A stretch of 8,338 nt of DNA from DAOVGU01 sp030637775 [NCBI: bacterium]. Lineage in GTDB: Bacteria; Ratteibacteria; UBA8468. Below, in pieces: positions 7,208 to 8,338 of this stretch. The notes under the pieces are model-generated. The model worked only from the letters and a program-made list of their open reading frames with translations, did no database searches and was not told the DNA's origin. How positions within the stretch are numbered: position 1 is the first letter of the stretch; every line of letters starts with the position of its first letter. Made by a program: the position numbers and the translations under genes. The stretch spans positions 1 to 8,338 of the forward strand of contig DAOWFY010000004.1 of the NCBI GenBank assembly GCA_030637775.1. The letters are read 5' to 3'.

Positions 7208-8150
7208 AGAAACTCCTTTCTAAACCTTTTGTATACTTATAAGCCAAGAAAAGAAAGTAGGCATAATGGGAAGGATACTTTCTTACATAATCCTCCAATC
7301 TGCGGACAAACCTCTGGGTATTTTCTCTGATATTCTCTTCCTGGTCCAAGGAATTCTCAAGAGGTAAACTTTCCTCAATGATAAGATGATGTGTCCTATC
7401 CTTCTTGCGCAGAATAAAGCTCGGGAGGACAGTCGCCTGGCTTTTTAGCGCTAACTCCATTGTCCCCGGAGGAAACCAGGCGTCTCTACCCAGGAACTTA
7501 ACCTTGACCTTTCTTAGACCTCCACCGCCATCGATAGCAATTCCTAAAATACCATTTCCCATCAGACATCTAAAAGCTGGTCGCAGAGAGCCAAAGGCAT
7601 CAATATGACTTACCGGCAGAGAAGTTTCCAGTTGTTGTCTTAATTGAGAAATCCTTTTTGTAAGGTAAGGAGATCCTTTCTGAAAGGTCTCTTCCCAGAT
7701 GGTAGCGGAAGCACTTAGTTGACTCATCTGATAGCCCCGATAACCGATTGCCGGCATGATCATTTGGTTGGAGCCAAAATGTCCAAAAACAAGAATTACC
7801 CCTTTCCCCCTTTTTAAAGCCTGATCCAGATTTCCCTTTCCTTCCAAAGAGGTAATCTGGAAGATATTGGTCGGGGAAAAACGCTGATAAAACATAATCT
7901 CGATCTGGCTCATATAATAATTTTCAAAACTTCTTCTGATAATCGAACAAAGATTTCCTTCTTTTTCATTCAGGGAAAGTTTTAATTCCGCAAAAATTAT
8001 TTTTTTTCTCTGGCGGGCAACTAAGAAAAATAATAGACCGATCATCTGACCTAAAAAAAGGTTAAATTTTATGGGAAGAAATTTCAAAAAAGTTCTGAAA
8101 GGATACCAATAAAACCAGCGCCCTAAATCCTTCAAGGACGATTTAATCAT
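7164..8150 (-). CDS. LpxL/HtrB-like lysophospholipid acyltransferase (copy A)
   Basis: Predicted membrane-associated acyltransferase of the lipid A late acyltransferase (LpxL/HtrB, LABLAT-like) superfamily, which transfers an acyl chain to a lipid or sugar-lipid acceptor at the inner membrane. From the ATG at 8150 it is 328 aa, close to the usual family length. The N-terminal 50 residues are aromatic and hydrophobic with basic residues (GRWFYWYPF, FLGQMIGLLFFLVA), as expected for a membrane-anchoring segment. The catalytic His lies in GHFGSNQM (H124), but the acidic residue of HX4(D/E) is replaced by Gln129. A second block, IDGGGG near D197 followed by FLGRDAWFPPGTMELA and LPSFILRKKD, matches the family's Asp-Gly/phosphate-acceptor region and the Pro-x-Phe-x-x-Arg strand. 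The start at 8150 was preferred over 8156 because it makes an ATGA overlap and aligns with the first Met of copy B. The last residues overlap the next gene and extend beyond the end of copy B. The acceptor is unknown. Confidence 0.85.
   Translation of the reverse strand: MIKSSLKDLGRWFYWYPFRTFLKFLPIKFNLFLGQMIGLLFFLVARQRKKIIFAELKLSLNEKEGNLCSIIRRSFENYYMSQIEIMFYQRFSPTNIFQITSLEGKGNLDQALKRGKGVILVFGHFGSNQMIMPAIGYRGYQMSQLSASATIWEETFQKGSPYLTKRISQLRQQLETSLPVSHIDAFGSLRPAFRCLMGNGILGIAIDGGGGLRKVKVKFLGRDAWFPPGTMELALKSQATVLPSFILRKKDRTHHLIIEESLPLENSLDQEENIRENTQRFVRRLEDYVRKYPSHYAYFLFLAYKYTKGLERSFFEDYGNYPNYPHPS
7213..7219 (-). promoter_or_regulatory. Shine-Dalgarno site AAAGGAG for the first complete radical SAM gene
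   Basis: The minus strand reads AAAGGAG at 7219-7213, the only strong Shine-Dalgarno match at any start in the window. It lies 5 nt before a TTG (7207) and 14 nt before an in-frame ATG (7198). Spacing favours the TTG. Alignment with the paralogue's N-terminus favours the ATG. The site lies inside the coding sequence of acyltransferase A, so this gene probably has its own initiation rather than depending only on reinitiation. Confidence 0.6.
8147..8150 (-). promoter_or_regulatory. ATGA stop/start overlap that decides the acyltransferase start
   Basis: Read on the minus strand, the TGA stop of the upstream gene (8149-8147) overlaps an ATG at 8150-8148 as ATGA, the arrangement used for termination-reinitiation coupling. 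The alternative ATG two codons upstream (8156-8154) has no better ribosome binding site. The same ATGA junction recurs at 5666-5663, 4173-4170 and 2653-2650, which favours 8150 as the true start. Confidence 0.55.
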
Positions 8151-8338
8151 CCACATCTGCGTCCCATTAATTTATTTCTGATAAATTTGGAAGTTTTTTT
8201 CCAGGGCATGAGGAGTTTAAAAAGGACATTTAGATAATTATTTGCCGGGTTGATCCAGAATAGTTTACAAAGATCCTCCTTCTTTTCTGGTAACAGATTC
8301 ACATCCGGGGAAATAACTCCTGATCTTATCGCCATCTC
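8147..8338 (-). CDS. C-terminal fragment, probably a B12-binding radical SAM protein
   Basis: The frame is open to the right edge (the codon at 8338-8336 is GAG, and the ATG at 8335 need not be a start), so this is the last 63 or so codons of a gene that begins outside the window. It ends with TGA at 8149-8147. The visible part has no cysteine cluster or catalytic motif. It reads as an acidic/basic linker (LLPEKKEDL), then an aromatic-hydrophobic stretch containing NNYLNVLFKLL, then a basic tail (KTSKFIRNKLMGRR). That layout resembles the tails of the downstream radical SAM enzymes, for example ENYLNLLLVLF in the 5666-4170 gene, where a hydrophobic helix and a Lys/Arg-rich end follow the catalytic barrel. 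The family assignment rests only on this resemblance and on the neighbours. That it is a real gene end is better supported, because its stop codon overlaps the next start as ATGA. Confidence 0.5.
   Translation of the reverse strand, partial: EMAIRSGVISPDVNLLPEKKEDLCKLFWINPANNYLNVLFKLLMPWKKTSKFIRNKLMGRRCG

Larger units (their letters stand above)
1..8338 (-). other. Portion of a single envelope-lipid operon
   Basis: All eight coding regions lie on the minus strand with overlaps of 4, 35-44, 4, 4 and 4 bp and gaps of 3 and 20 bp. No rho-independent terminator hairpin or promoter-like spacing is present between them. Both ends are mid-gene, so the operon extends past the window on each side and its promoter is to the right. 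The same families alternate along it (radical SAM, acyltransferase, three radical SAM, acyltransferase), supporting a shared pathway. Confidence 0.75.

Noticed and set aside
1-8338. CRISPR arrays, tRNA or rRNA genes, insertion sequences, terminal repeats and terminator hairpins
   Set aside because: None was seen on reading both strands. Coding sequence covers essentially the whole window, and the only non-coding gaps are 3 and 20 bp.

Overview
The window is one densely packed run of genes, all on the minus strand and transcribed from the right edge (8338) toward position 1. By eye the DNA is AT-leaning. The gene content points to an anaerobic or microaerophilic bacterium with a Gram-negative (LPS-type) envelope: LpxL/HtrB-like acyltransferases, a family 9 (heptosyltransferase-like) glycosyltransferase and several oxygen-sensitive cobalamin-binding radical SAM enzymes. 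An uncultured candidate-phylum bacterium is plausible, but the sequence gives no firm taxonomic marker.

In transcription order the layout is: (a) 8338-8147, the C-terminal end of a protein that runs off the right edge, probably another radical SAM enzyme; (b) 8150-7164, LpxL/HtrB-like acyltransferase A; (c) 7207-5663, B12-binding radical SAM enzyme 1; (d) 5666-4170, B12-binding radical SAM enzyme 2, a clear paralogue of enzyme 1; (e) 4173-2650, B12-binding radical SAM enzyme 3, more divergent; (f) 2653-1724, LpxL/HtrB-like acyltransferase B; (g) 1720-848, an alpha/beta-hydrolase-fold protein with an atypical active site; (h) 827-1, a GT9 glycosyltransferase that runs off the left edge. There is no intergenic space above 20 bp, and no internal promoter or terminator was seen. 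Four junctions are 4-bp ATGA stop/start overlaps, one is a 35-44 bp overlap, and the remaining two are gaps of 3 and 20 bp. This looks like part of one polycistronic, translationally coupled operon whose promoter lies to the right of the window.

The working interpretation (inference) is a pathway that builds or remodels an envelope glycolipid. The two acyltransferases would add acyl chains to a lipid or sugar-lipid acceptor. The three or four cobalamin radical SAM enzymes would carry out difficult C-H chemistry (methylation, cyclisation or C-C coupling) on the acyl chains or head group. The hydrolase-fold protein would trim or bind an ester intermediate, and the GT9 enzyme would add a sugar. 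Both acyltransferases have Gln where the family motif HX4(D/E) has its acidic residue, which is the most concrete molecular oddity here. The product is unknown and cannot be deduced from sequence alone.
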